Origin: Anaerolineae bacterium
Lineage (GTDB): Bacteria; Chloroflexota; Anaerolineae; UBA1429
NCBI GenBank assembly: GCA_007118555.1
Contig: SKRJ01000402.1
Coordinates: forward strand, 1-5,371
DNA length: 5,371 nucleotides
Direction: 5' to 3'
Below, in pieces: positions 1 through 5,371 of this stretch. The notes below the pieces were generated by a model. It was given only the letters and a program-made list of their open reading frames with translations. It did not search any database and had not been told where the DNA came from. The position numbers were made by a program, and so were the translations under genes. Numbering within the stretch: the first letter of the stretch is position 1; every line of letters starts with the position of its first letter.

Positions 1-54
1 ATCCACACCCGCCCGGACGAGGGCTATCGTCGGCGGGCGCTGCATATCGAATAA
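1..54 (+). CDS. C-terminal end of an unidentified upstream gene (partial)
   Basis: Reading from base 1, the frame gives 17 codons (IHTRPDEGYRRRALHIE) and then TAA at 52-54. The stop lies 11 bases before the GTG of the next gene, with a ribosome binding site between them. This is the tight spacing expected of a preceding member of the same operon. The tail is hydrophilic and arginine-rich with no membrane segment, and I do not recognise its family. From context it could be a sugar-phosphate enzyme, a regulator or a transport component, but nothing in 17 residues decides this. The other two forward frames are also open here, so the assignment rests on stop position and spacing only. Confidence 0.5.
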   Translation: MHTRPDEGYRRRALHIE

Positions 55-59
55 GGGAG
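55..59 (+). promoter_or_regulatory. Ribosome binding site (GGGAG) for the MDR dehydrogenase
   Basis: GGGAG stands six bases before the GTG at 66. It decides the start: the dehydrogenase frame stays open to the left edge of the window, but bases 3-65 contain no in-frame ATG, GTG or TTG. The next in-frame ATG (base 318) would remove the zinc-binding cysteine. Confidence 0.65.
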
Positions 60-65
60 CGTGCC

Positions 66-1817
66 GTGAGCAATCAGGACGCCAGGCTGGAAACGTACAG
101 GCAGGGCCAAGAGCCGATTCCGGACCGTCATTGGATCTGGCCGCTCTATGGCCAGGGGCTGGAGAATCTGGGCCGCGATCATCAACCGGTTCAGGTGGAG
201 CTGCCGCAGCCAGGCCCCGACGAGCTCCTGGTGCGGCACGACGCCGTGGGCCTCTGTTTTTCCGACACCAAGGTGATCAACGTCGGCGAGGAGCATCCCC
301 GGCTGCATGGCCGCAACATGCGCACCGACCCCGTCGTGCTGGGCCACGAGGTGGCGCTCACCGTCGTGCAGGTGGGCGAGAACCTGTCAGAGCGGTTCCA
401 GCAGGGCGACCGGTTCATCCTGCAGGCCGACATCTATTACCAGGGCGTGGGCCTGGCCTATGGCTATGCGCTGCAGGGCGGCCTCTCCCAGTACAACGTC
501 GTGGGCAAAGAGATCCTCCACGGCGACGAGGGCTGCTATCTGCTGCCCCTGGCCGAGCACATGGGCTATGCCCAGGGCGCGCTCACCGAGCCGTGGGCCT
601 GCGTCGTGGCCGCCTGCGACATCGCCTACCGCACCGGCTGGCAGCCCGGCGGGCGCGTCCTTATCATCGGTGGCCCCGCCGCCGACGACGCGACCGAGTT
701 GGGCGACCCGCATTCCATCGATGGCCCGCCCGAGGTGGTTTATGCGCTGGATGTGCCGGAGACGCTGCTGGCCGAACTGCAGGCGCAGGCCGCCGAGCGC
801 GGCTATCGCGTCGAGACCGTCGCGTCCCTGGAGACCCTGGCAGGCCAAAAGTTCGGCGATATCGTGCTGCTGGGGGCGGACAGTGCCCTGTACGAGGCGG
901 TCGAGCCGTTGGCCGACAGCCCGGCGGTGATCAACCTGGTGGGCGTGGGCGGGTTCGAGGGCACGGCCCAGGTGGACGTGGGCCGCCTGCACTATGACCA
1001 TCTGGGGCTGGTGGGCACCGCCAGCGGCCGCGTCTCTGATGGCTATGCCCCCATCCGCACCGAGTCGCGCCCGGGCGGGAGTATGATGCTGATGGGCGCC
1101 GCCGGGCCCATGGGCCAGATGTTCTTTCAGCGCGCCCTGCAGACCGCCGACTGCCCGCGCCTCATTGTGGCGACCTCGCGGGTGATGGATCGGCTGGCGT
1201 ACCTCCCGAACAAGTTCGAGCAACTGATCGAGTCGCGCTGCGACGTCACCCGCGTGCTGGTGCGGGCGATGGGCGATCAACCCGCCTCCGAGTTCTACGC
1301 CGAGCTCCTGGCCGAGACGGTCGACGGGAGTCAGGCCAACGGCCAGGGCTTTGATGACATCATCATCATGGCGCCCAGCGCCCAGGTGGTGGCCGAGGCT
1401 GCCACGCTGCTGGCGCCCGGCGGCGTGGTGAACATCTTTGCCGGGCTGCCCCGTGGCACCAAGGCGCCCATTCCCCTGGCCGATATCGCCGCCAAGGGCA
1501 TCCGCCTGGTGGGCAGCAGCGGCTCGGCCATCGCCGACCTGCAGCGCATGCTGGTCGAGGCCGAGAGCGGGCGGCTGGACCCCAACCTGTCGGTGGTGGC
1601 CGTCGCGGGCCTGAGCGCCGCCAAAGAGGGCATCATCGGCGTCATGGAGCAACAGTTCGCGGGCAAGGTCGTCGTCTACCCGCAGGTGCTGGATTTCCCC
1701 CTGACGATGTTGCCCGACCTGCAGGAGCGGCTGCCCGCCGTCTATGCCAGGCTGGGGCCCAACGAGTCATGGACGGTCGAGGCGGAGCGCGCCTTTCTCG
1801 CCGAGCTGCTGCCATGA
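66..1817 (+). CDS. Zinc-type (MDR) dehydrogenase, L-sorbose-1-phosphate reductase-like, with two Rossmann-like units
   Basis: A medium-chain dehydrogenase/reductase of 583 residues, well above the usual 340-420. It starts at GTG 66, supported by GGGAG at 55-59. The GroES-like catalytic domain spans about residues 40-190. Likely catalytic zinc ligands are Cys64 (GLCFSD), His94-Glu95 (GHEV) and nearby Glu175 (LTEPWA), the sorbitol-dehydrogenase arrangement. The four-cysteine structural zinc lobe is absent. A first Rossmann-like unit (about 197-320) has a hydrophobic first strand (RVLIIGG) but no GxGxxG loop, and Asp229 ends its second strand. A second unit (about 337-540) has an intact loop, GAAGPMG at 344-350. 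The 30-40 residues before the catalytic core are an unassigned N-terminal extension. Known relatives such as SorE interconvert L-sorbose-1-phosphate and sorbitol-6-phosphate. The srlD-like gene overlapping its stop fits that role, but this is inference, and another hexitol phosphate or polyol is possible. A cytoplasmic enzyme with no signal peptide or membrane segment. Confidence 0.85.
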   Translation: MSNQDARLETYRQGQEPIPDRHWIWPLYGQGLENLGRDHQPVQVELPQPGPDELLVRHDAVGLCFSDTKVINVGEEHPRLHGRNMRTDPVVLGHEVALTVVQVGENLSERFQQGDRFILQADIYYQGVGLAYGYALQGGLSQYNVVGKEILHGDEGCYLLPLAEHMGYAQGALTEPWACVVAACDIAYRTGWQPGGRVLIIGGPAADDATELGDPHSIDGPPEVVYALDVPETLLAELQAQAAERGYRVETVASLETLAGQKFGDIVLLGADSALYEAVEPLADSPAVINLVGVGGFEGTAQVDVGRLHYDHLGLVGTASGRVSDGYAPIRTESRPGGSMMLMGAAGPMGQMFFQRALQTADCPRLIVATSRVMDRLAYLPNKFEQLIESRCDVTRVLVRAMGDQPASEFYAELLAETVDGSQANGQGFDDIIIMAPSAQVVAEAATLLAPGGVVNIFAGLPRGTKAPIPLADIAAKGIRLVGSSGSAIADLQRMLVEAESGRLDPNLSVVAVAGLSAAKEGIIGVMEQQFAGKVVVYPQVLDFPLTMLPDLQERLPAVYARLGPNESWTVEAERAFLAELLP

Positions 1818-2608
1818 GCGATGTGCGACGCCTGCAAGGCAAGGTGGCGCTGATCACCGGGGCGGGGCAGGGGCTGGGGCGCGCCCTGGCCGAGCGGCTG
1901 GCCCGCGAGGGCGCCCACGTGGCCCTGACGGACATTGCCGACGAGGCGGCCTGGCGCGCCGCGGACGAGATCGCCGCGCTGGGCGTCGAGACCCTGGCGC
2001 TGCACGCCGATGTCACCAGCCTGGACGAGGTGGTTGACGCCATGGACGCCGTCGTGGCCCGCTGGGGGCGGCTGGATATCGTCGTCGCCAACGCCGGCAT
2101 CCTCTTTGCCGGGGCCATCGACGAGATCGACCCCGCCCGCTGGCGCGCCGTGATCGACGTCAACCTGGTGGGCTACTTTCACGTGGCCCGCGCCGCCGCC
2201 CGCATCATGAAAGAGCAGGGCAGCGGTGTCATTCTGCAGATCAACAGCAAGTCGGGCAAAAAGGGCAGCAGCAAGAACTCGGCCTATGCCGCCTCCAAGT
2301 TCGGCGGGATCGGCCTCACCCAGAGCCTGGCGCTGGAGTTGGCCGAGCACGGCATCCGCGTCAACGCCATCTGCCCCGGCAACCTGCTGGACTCGCCCCT
2401 GTGGGTGGACAGCCTGTACAGCCAGTACGCCGAGCGGTGGGGCATCAGCGTCGACGAGGTGCGCCAGCGCTACCTGGACCAGGTGCCCATAGGGCGGGGT
2501 TGCACCTATGAGGATGTGGCCAATGTCATGGTGTTTCTCGCGTCGGACGAGTCGTCCTACATGACGGGCCAGGCCATCAACGTCACCGGCGGGCAGGAGA
2601 TGCACTGA
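1814..2608 (+). CDS. srlD: Sorbitol-6-phosphate 2-dehydrogenase (SDR family)
   Basis: A classical short-chain dehydrogenase of 264 residues that oxidises D-sorbitol-6-phosphate to fructose-6-phosphate with NAD+ in the cytoplasm. The cofactor loop is TGAGQGLG at 15-22. Asp40 at the end of strand 2 favours NAD over NADP. DVT is at 66-68 and NAG at 93-95. The catalytic set is Asn117, Ser145, Tyr158 and Lys162 (YAASK). Specific signs of the SrlD/SorD group are INSKSGK at 143-149, the GNLL segment at 189-192, RGC near 228-230 and the C-terminal TGQAINVTGGQ. The cluster of lysines at 146-154 may contact the substrate phosphate (inference). I chose ATG 1814 because it overlaps the preceding stop as ATGA and places LQGKVALITG at the usual position. 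An in-frame ATG at 1769 would add 15 residues lying inside the upstream gene. No strong ribosome site precedes 1814, so translation is probably coupled. Length matches the family (about 260). Confidence 0.92.
   Translation: MSDVRRLQGKVALITGAGQGLGRALAERLAREGAHVALTDIADEAAWRAADEIAALGVETLALHADVTSLDEVVDAMDAVVARWGRLDIVVANAGILFAGAIDEIDPARWRAVIDVNLVGYFHVARAAARIMKEQGSGVILQINSKSGKKGSSKNSAYAASKFGGIGLTQSLALELAEHGIRVNAICPGNLLDSPLWVDSLYSQYAERWGISVDEVRQRYLDQVPIGRGCTYEDVANVMVFLASDESSYMTGQAINVTGGQEMH
2595..2600 (+). promoter_or_regulatory. Ribosome binding site (AGGAGA) for mtlD
   Basis: AGGAGA lies within the last codons of srlD, ten bases before the ATG at 2611. It is one of the better Shine-Dalgarno matches in the window and supports that start. 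Confidence 0.55.
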
Positions 2609-2610
2609 GC

Positions 2611-3798
2611 ATGAAGCAGGCGGTGGTGTTTGGCGCGGGCGCCATCGGGCGCGGGTTCATCGGCCAACTCCTGAGTGAGTCGGGCTATGAGGTCGTGTTC
2701 GTCGACATCGACGAGCCCCTCATCGCAGCGCTGAACGCCCGCAGCAGCTATGACATTCATTTGGCCGTCGACGACCATTGCGAGACGGTCACCGTCGGGC
2801 CGGTGCGGGGCCTGCTCAGCGGCGATGCCGATGCGGTCACGGCGGCCCTGGCAGACGCGCAGGTGGGCGCCACGGCGGTGGGCGCCCGGGCGCTGCCCCA
2901 TATCGCGCCGCTGATCGCCGGGGGTGTGGCGCGCCGTCGGGAGATGGGCGTCGCCGAACCCCTGAACCTGATCGTATGCGAGAACCTGCCCGACGCCGCC
3001 GGCCACCTGCGGGAGCTCGTGCAGGAGCATCTGGAGGCCGAGGACGACGCGCGCGATGATTTGGAGTCGCACATGGGCCTGGTGAACGCCGTGGTCGGGC
3101 GCATGGTGCCCGAGCCCACGCCCGAGATGCGTGCCGACGACATTACCGCCATCCGCACCGAGCCCTACAACGAGCTGCCCGTCGATGGCGCCGCCTGGGT
3201 GGGAGAGGTTCCCGCCATCGTGGGGCTGGAGCCGCGGGACCCGATCGCGCCCTATGCCGAGCGCAAGCTGTATCTGCACAACGCCGCCCACGCCCTGATG
3301 GGCTACTTGGGCTACCAGCGGGGCCACGACCTGGGCTATACCGCCTTGGACGATCCGGTGATTCAGCCCCTGTTGCAGGGGGCGTTGGACGAGGCGATCC
3401 GCGGGCTTGTGGCCCGCCACGGGCTGGACGAGGGTGCCCTGCGCGAGTATGTGGCGGCTCTCTGGCCGCGGCTGGCCAATCGCGCCCTGGCCGACCCGGT
3501 GAGCCGCCTGGCCCGGGGCGTGCTGCGCAAGCTGGCCCCCGGCGATCGGCTGGTGGGCGCGGCACGCGTCGCGACAGAGGCCGGGCAAGCGCCGTCACAC
3601 CTGGCCTGGGGCATCGCGGCGGCCCTGGCCTATGACGCCCCCGACGATGGCGAGGCACAGGAGCTGCAAGAGCGCATCGAGAGCGAGGGCGTGCAGGGCG
3701 TGCTGGCGTCGGTGTGCGAGATCGACCCAAAAGAGCCGCTGGGGGCGCTGGTGCTGGAGCGCTATGGGTGGGTGCGCGACGGGGTGTGGGCGCCATGA
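2611..3798 (+). CDS. mtlD: Mannitol-1-phosphate 5-dehydrogenase
   Basis: A polyol-specific long-chain dehydrogenase of 395 residues (E. coli MtlD has 382) that oxidises D-mannitol-1-phosphate to fructose-6-phosphate with NAD+. The N-terminal Rossmann domain (about 1-200) opens with FGAGAIGRGFIG at 7-18, the MtlD signature. Asp32 ends strand 2 and indicates NAD. TAVG at 88-91 and CEN at 123-125 are conserved cofactor-domain segments. The helical C-terminal domain (about 205-395) carries ERKLYLHNAAHA at 217-228, giving the family's catalytic Lys219, Asn224 and His227 (K-x4-N-x2-H). LRKLAPGDRL at 305-314 is another strong family match. The ATG is two bases after the srlD stop and follows AGGAGA at 2595-2600. 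It delivers the same product as the preceding gene, so together they let two hexitol phosphates converge on fructose-6-phosphate. No lesion or missing catalytic residue is visible. Confidence 0.94.
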   Translation: MKQAVVFGAGAIGRGFIGQLLSESGYEVVFVDIDEPLIAALNARSSYDIHLAVDDHCETVTVGPVRGLLSGDADAVTAALADAQVGATAVGARALPHIAPLIAGGVARRREMGVAEPLNLIVCENLPDAAGHLRELVQEHLEAEDDARDDLESHMGLVNAVVGRMVPEPTPEMRADDITAIRTEPYNELPVDGAAWVGEVPAIVGLEPRDPIAPYAERKLYLHNAAHALMGYLGYQRGHDLGYTALDDPVIQPLLQGALDEAIRGLVARHGLDEGALREYVAALWPRLANRALADPVSRLARGVLRKLAPGDRLVGAARVATEAGQAPSHLAWGIAAALAYDAPDDGEAQELQERIESEGVQGVLASVCEIDPKEPLGALVLERYGWVRDGVWAP

Positions 3799-4724
3799 TC
3801 TATACCGTGACCCTCAACCCTTCCCTGGACCGCACGATCCACTATCCCACGGTAGCGTGGGGCGCCGTCAATCGTGCCACTCGCTCGAGCCTCGATCTGG
3901 GCGGCAAGGGGATCAACATCTCGGTCGCGCTGCGCCAACTGGGCTGCGAGTCGGTGATGCTGGGGTTTGCCGCGGGCGTGTTTGGACGGCTCCTTGTGGA
4001 GGGACTGCAGGACCATGGCTATCGCTGCGAGTTTGTCGAGATCGCTGGCGAGACCCGCTCCAACATCACGCTCATCGAGGATGATACGGGCCGCGTGACC
4101 AAGCTCAACGAGGCCGGGCCGCCCGTTGCAACGCGGGACATGGATGCGTTGGAGGAGCGCCTCTGCGCGCTGCTGGCGCCGGGCGACATGGTGGCCCTGG
4201 CGGGCAGCCTGCCCCCCGACGCGCCCAATGATGTCTATGCGCGGCTGATCGATGCAGCGCACCGCTGCGGGGCTCGCGCCGCACTGGATACCAGTGGCCC
4301 CGCCCTGTCGGCAGGCTGCGGCGCGGCGCCCGATCTGGTCAAGCCCAATCTGGAAGAGGCCGAGACACTGGTGGGGCGCCCCATTGAGGCCGATCTGGTA
4401 TGGGCCCTGTGCGCCATGCGCGAGATGGGCCCCCGGCGCGTGCTGCTCTCCCTCGGCAAGGAGGGCGCCGTCTATGCCGATGATTCGGGCTGTTGGCTGG
4501 CGACGCCTCCGGCCATTGCCGAGGTTAACAACGTGGGCGCCGGCGATGCGGCCCTGGCCGGGGCAATGTGCGCCTGGGCGGGCGAGCTCTCTGCAGAGCA
4601 GATGCTGCGCTGGGCGGTGGCCGCCGGTACCGCCACGGCCCAGACCGATGGCACCACCTTTCCGGGGCACAAGGCGATACAGCGCGTGTACGAGCAGGTG
4701 TTGGTAGAGCAGTTGGCCGACTAG
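3795..4724 (+). CDS. fruK: PfkB-family hexose-phosphate kinase, probably 1-phosphofructokinase
   Basis: A ribokinase/PfkB-superfamily kinase of 309 residues, the normal length for the FruK/LacC group. It phosphorylates a ketohexose phosphate with ATP, giving fructose-1,6-bisphosphate or tagatose-1,6-bisphosphate. The N-terminus [12 protein letters not shown] is canonical. GGKGINIS at 36-43 is the first PfkB signature and binds sugar phosphate. TKLNEAGP at 102-109 and AGSLPPD at 136-142 are typical of the FruK/LacC branch. KPNLEEAE at 183-190 and SLGKEGA at 219-225 follow. NNVGAGDA at 245-252 holds the anion hole and catalytic base Asp251. ATG 3795 overlaps the mtlD stop as ATGA; in-frame codons further upstream lie inside mtlD and would displace the canonical start. 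Family is certain, substrate is not. FruK is the default name, but the two preceding enzymes make fructose-6-phosphate, so a 6-phosphofructokinase (PfkB/Pfk-2) or tagatose-6-phosphate kinase role is equally reasonable in context. Confidence 0.85.
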   Translation: MIYTVTLNPSLDRTIHYPTVAWGAVNRATRSSLDLGGKGINISVALRQLGCESVMLGFAAGVFGRLLVEGLQDHGYRCEFVEIAGETRSNITLIEDDTGRVTKLNEAGPPVATRDMDALEERLCALLAPGDMVALAGSLPPDAPNDVYARLIDAAHRCGARAALDTSGPALSAGCGAAPDLVKPNLEEAETLVGRPIEADLVWALCAMREMGPRRVLLSLGKEGAVYADDSGCWLATPPAIAEVNNVGAGDAALAGAMCAWAGELSAEQMLRWAVAAGTATAQTDGTTFPGHKAIQRVYEQVLVEQLAD

Positions 4725-4754
4725 CAGAATGCGGGCAATTCGCAGGAAAATACA

Positions 4755-4760
4755 AGAGGA
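4755..4760 (+). promoter_or_regulatory. Ribosome binding site (AGAGGA) in the 44-base gap before the E1 alpha gene
   Basis: The gap 4725-4768 is the longest complete intergenic space here and is visibly richer in A than the genes around it. AGAGGA stands eight bases before ATG 4769. I see no convincing -35/-10 pair, and only a weak four-base stem (TGCG 4730-4733 with CGCA 4741-4744), so neither a promoter nor a terminator is claimed. The downstream gene may be read through from the operon but has its own translation start. Confidence 0.65.
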
Positions 4761-4768
4761 ACAAGACC

Positions 4769-5371
4769 ATGGCAGAAAAAGGTACGACGGTTGACGTGCA
4801 AGAGCTGTCGCGCGACGAGCTGTTGGACATGCTGCGGCGCATGTGGGAGATCCGCATTTTCGAGAACACGGTGTATGACCTGCTGGGCCAGAACGTGATC
4901 CGGGGCGCCTCGCACCTCTATGCAGGGCAGGAGGCTGTGGCGGTGGGCGCCATCGCCGCCCTGGGTGAGGACGACTATATCACCAGCACCCATCGCGGCC
5001 ACGGCCACTGCCACGCCCACGGCGACAGCTTTGCCTACCAGCCCGAGGACAAGCAAGAGCACCTGAACAAGATGATGGCCGAGCTGTTCGGGCGGGCCAC
5101 GGGCTACTGTCGGGGCCGCGGCGGCTCGATGCACATCGCCGATGTACAAAAGGGCAACCTGGGCGCCACCGGCATCGTCGGCGGCAACATCCCGGTGGCC
5201 ACCGGCGCGGGCCTCTCGGTCAAGATGCAGGGCCAGGATCGCGCCGTGCTCTGCTTTTTCGGCGATGGCGCCACCAACACCGGCAACTTTCACGAGTCGT
5301 TGAACATGGCCGCCGCCTGGCGCCTGCCCGTGGTCTATATCGTCGAGAACAACCTGTATGGCATGTCGGTG
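4769..5371 (+). CDS. Thiamine-diphosphate-dependent 2-oxo acid dehydrogenase E1 component, alpha subunit (pyruvate or acetoin type; 3' end outside window)
   Basis: The first 201 residues of an E1 alpha subunit (PdhA/AcoA family, usually 320-370), open to the window edge. With E1 beta it decarboxylates pyruvate (or cleaves acetoin) using thiamine diphosphate and passes the acyl group to E2 lipoyl domains. [12 protein letters not shown] at 49-60 is the family's conserved early helix. HRGHGH at 75-80 is the active-site histidine segment. GRGGSMH at 116-122 includes His122 of the phosphorylation-loop region. GDGATNTG begins at 165 and closes with Asn194-Asn195, the GDG-x(26-28)-NN thiamine-diphosphate/metal motif. 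Between HRGHGHC and KMMAELFG there are about twelve more residues than I recall in Bacillus AcoA. ATG 4769 is supported by AGAGGA at 4755-4760. The E1 beta and E2 genes would be expected just beyond the window. Pyruvate versus acetoin cannot be separated from this fragment; context favours pyruvate made from the sugars handled upstream. Confidence 0.9.
   Translation, partial: MAEKGTTVDVQELSRDELLDMLRRMWEIRIFENTVYDLLGQNVIRGASHLYAGQEAVAVGAIAALGEDDYITSTHRGHGHCHAHGDSFAYQPEDKQEHLNKMMAELFGRATGYCRGRGGSMHIADVQKGNLGATGIVGGNIPVATGAGLSVKMQGQDRAVLCFFGDGATNTGNFHESLNMAAAWRLPVVYIVENNLYGMSV

Noticed and set aside
131..997. Plus-strand open frame of 288 codons in another frame within the MDR dehydrogenase
   Set aside because: Arg/Gly/Pro/Ala-rich translation typical of an off-frame reading of GC-rich coding DNA.
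387..1652. Minus-strand open frame of 421 codons opposite the MDR dehydrogenase
   Set aside because: It lies fully antisense to a gene with clear zinc and nucleotide motifs. Its His/Gln/Gly-rich composition is what G/C-biased third positions produce on the complement, and it shows no family motif.
1769..1813. Fifteen-residue N-terminal extension of the SDR gene from the ATG at 1769
   Set aside because: The extension is arginine-rich and lies inside the upstream gene. The ATG at 1814 gives the normal SDR start and a classic ATGA overlap.
929..2173. Near-repeat ATCAACCTGGTGGGC (929-943) and GTCAACCTGGTGGGC (2159-2173)
   Set aside because: Both encode a common (I/V)NLVG strand or helix segment in dehydrogenases, and the match stops at the codons; coincidence plus codon bias, not a DNA repeat.
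2557..3588. Minus-strand open frame of 343 codons opposite mtlD
   Set aside because: Antisense shadow of a strongly supported mtlD gene; low-complexity composition and no recognisable domain.
3714..3794. Upstream extension of the kinase frame inside the mtlD 3' end
   Set aside because: The canonical FruK-type N-terminus begins exactly at ATG 3795, which overlaps the mtlD stop; the extension has no family counterpart.
3762..4670. Minus-strand open frame of 302 codons opposite the kinase gene
   Set aside because: Antisense shadow; it spans the coding part of an intact PfkB-family kinase and has no domain signs of its own.
4727..4744. Possible hairpin terminator after the kinase gene
   Set aside because: Only four-base stems are possible (TGCG/CGCA, or alternatively GAAT/ATTC) and no T-run follows; too weak to call a terminator.

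Overview
The window reads as a piece of one plus-strand catabolic operon from a high-GC bacterium. All supported genes lie on the + strand, G+C is about two thirds by eye, and third codon positions are strongly G/C-biased. That bias also explains the long open frames seen in other frames and on the minus strand. Source organism: inference only. The combination of a long two-Rossmann alcohol dehydrogenase, SrlD-like and MtlD-like polyol-phosphate dehydrogenases, a PfkB-type sugar-phosphate kinase and a pyruvate/acetoin-type E1 alpha would fit a Chloroflexota (Caldilinea/Anaerolineae-like) genome. A high-GC actinobacterium is not excluded.

Layout: (1) 1-54, the last 17 codons of an unidentified upstream gene; (2) 66-1817, a 583-residue zinc-type (MDR) dehydrogenase related to L-sorbose-1-phosphate reductase, with two consecutive Rossmann-like units; (3) 1814-2608, sorbitol-6-phosphate 2-dehydrogenase (SDR, SrlD type); (4) 2611-3798, mannitol-1-phosphate 5-dehydrogenase (MtlD); (5) 3795-4724, a 1-phosphofructokinase/tagatose-6-phosphate kinase family enzyme; (6) a 44-base gap with a good ribosome binding site; (7) 4769 to the window end, the N-terminal 201 residues of a thiamine-diphosphate-dependent 2-oxo acid dehydrogenase E1 alpha subunit. 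Genes 2/3 and 4/5 overlap by ATGA, and 3/4 are two bases apart, so 66-4724 is very probably one translationally coupled unit. No gap exceeds 300 bases, and no RNA gene, mobile element, CRISPR array or convincing terminator was seen.

How the genes fit together (inference from family functions): the MDR enzyme could reduce a ketose phosphate such as L-sorbose-1-phosphate to a hexitol phosphate. SrlD oxidises sorbitol-6-phosphate and MtlD oxidises mannitol-1-phosphate, both giving fructose-6-phosphate with NADH. The kinase adds a second phosphate to a ketohexose phosphate, feeding lower glycolysis. The E1 alpha would open a pyruvate or acetoin dehydrogenase gene set handling the end product. Because the dehydrogenases act on phosphorylated substrates, a phosphotransferase system or a polyol kinase should be encoded nearby, outside the window.

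The system is mostly recognisable metabolism. The least ordinary element is the dehydrogenase at 66-1817, whose first Rossmann-like unit seems to have lost its nucleotide-binding loop while the second keeps it.
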